Positions 5,322 through 5,378 of a stretch of DNA of 5,378 bases are shown here, piece after piece; the first letter of the stretch is position 1; each line of letters starts with the position of its first letter. Below the pieces are notes generated by a model. That model had not been told where the DNA came from and ran no database searches. It saw nothing but the letters and a program-made list of their open reading frames with translations. The stretch comes from Candidatus Pacearchaeota archaeon RBG_13_36_9. GTDB taxonomy: Archaea; Nanobdellota; Nanobdellia; Pacearchaeales; GW2011-AR1. Made by a program: the position numbers and the translations under genes. Location of the stretch: the NCBI GenBank assembly GCA_001786395.1, contig MFWN01000093.1, positions 6,787-12,164 on the forward strand. The letters are read 5' to 3'.

Positions 5322-5325
5322 TTCA

Positions 5326-5358
5326 TTTAAAGAGAAAATAAAAAAAGCGTATGAAAAA
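5326..5358 (+). repeat. 33-base direct repeat, copy 2 (orphan tgt tail)
   Basis: This is identical over 33 bases to 2251-2283 and begins four bases after the stop codon of the Lrp-like gene. Read in the tgt frame it gives FKEKIKKAYEK followed immediately by TAA at 5359-5361. It could therefore serve as a complete 3' end for tgt one residue shorter. It has no start codon and is not a gene by itself. Confidence 0.95.
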
Positions 5359-5378
5359 TAAAATAGATTTTACAGTAT

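Overview
The window looks like a piece of an AT-rich archaeal genome, most likely a DPANN lineage such as Woesearchaeota/Pacearchaeota. This is inferred from gene signals and style, not from a marker gene. Three of the confident genes (PEBP, tgt, Lrp-like) have a TTTATA-type TATA box about 22-29 bases before the ATG and no Shine-Dalgarno sequence, which is the leaderless layout typical of archaea. The tandem Lrp/AsnC regulator also fits an archaeon.

Layout, left to right. Bases 1-351 hold the 3' end of a gene for a cysteine-rich, probably secreted protein. Bases 384-926 encode a membrane-anchored PEBP (YbhB/YbcL-like) protein. A 232-base gap (927-1158) contains several stem-loops and one possible 26-residue ORF. 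Bases 1159-2289 encode a 376-residue tRNA-guanine transglycosylase of the bacterial/eukaryotic (position 34) type, without the extra C-terminal domains of the usual archaeal enzyme. Then come a probable decayed small gene on the minus strand (2290-2457), an unrecognised 210-residue protein (2508-3140, minus) and a divergent polyprenyl-synthetase-fold protein with altered catalytic aspartate motifs (3116-4213, minus). The last two overlap by 25 bases and form a likely operon. A 109-base divergent promoter region separates them from a 332-residue tandem Lrp/AsnC regulator (4323-5321, plus).

The most striking feature is a perfect 33-base direct repeat. The last codons of tgt (2251-2283) recur just after the regulator gene (5326-5358), in codon register and followed at once by TAA. 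The two copies bracket 3.1 kb holding the pseudogene, the unknown gene, the prenyl-synthetase homologue and the regulator. Recombination between them would remove that block and leave an intact tgt one residue shorter. This resembles insertion into the 3' end of a gene, but no integrase or transposase is visible, so a tail duplication is an equally open explanation.

Within the block, the regulator and the prenyl-synthetase/unknown operon diverge from a shared control region. That region carries two copies of ATGGTAA, each lying between a TATA box and the expected transcription start. A plausible reading is that the regulator controls itself and the neighbouring pair, but this is inference.
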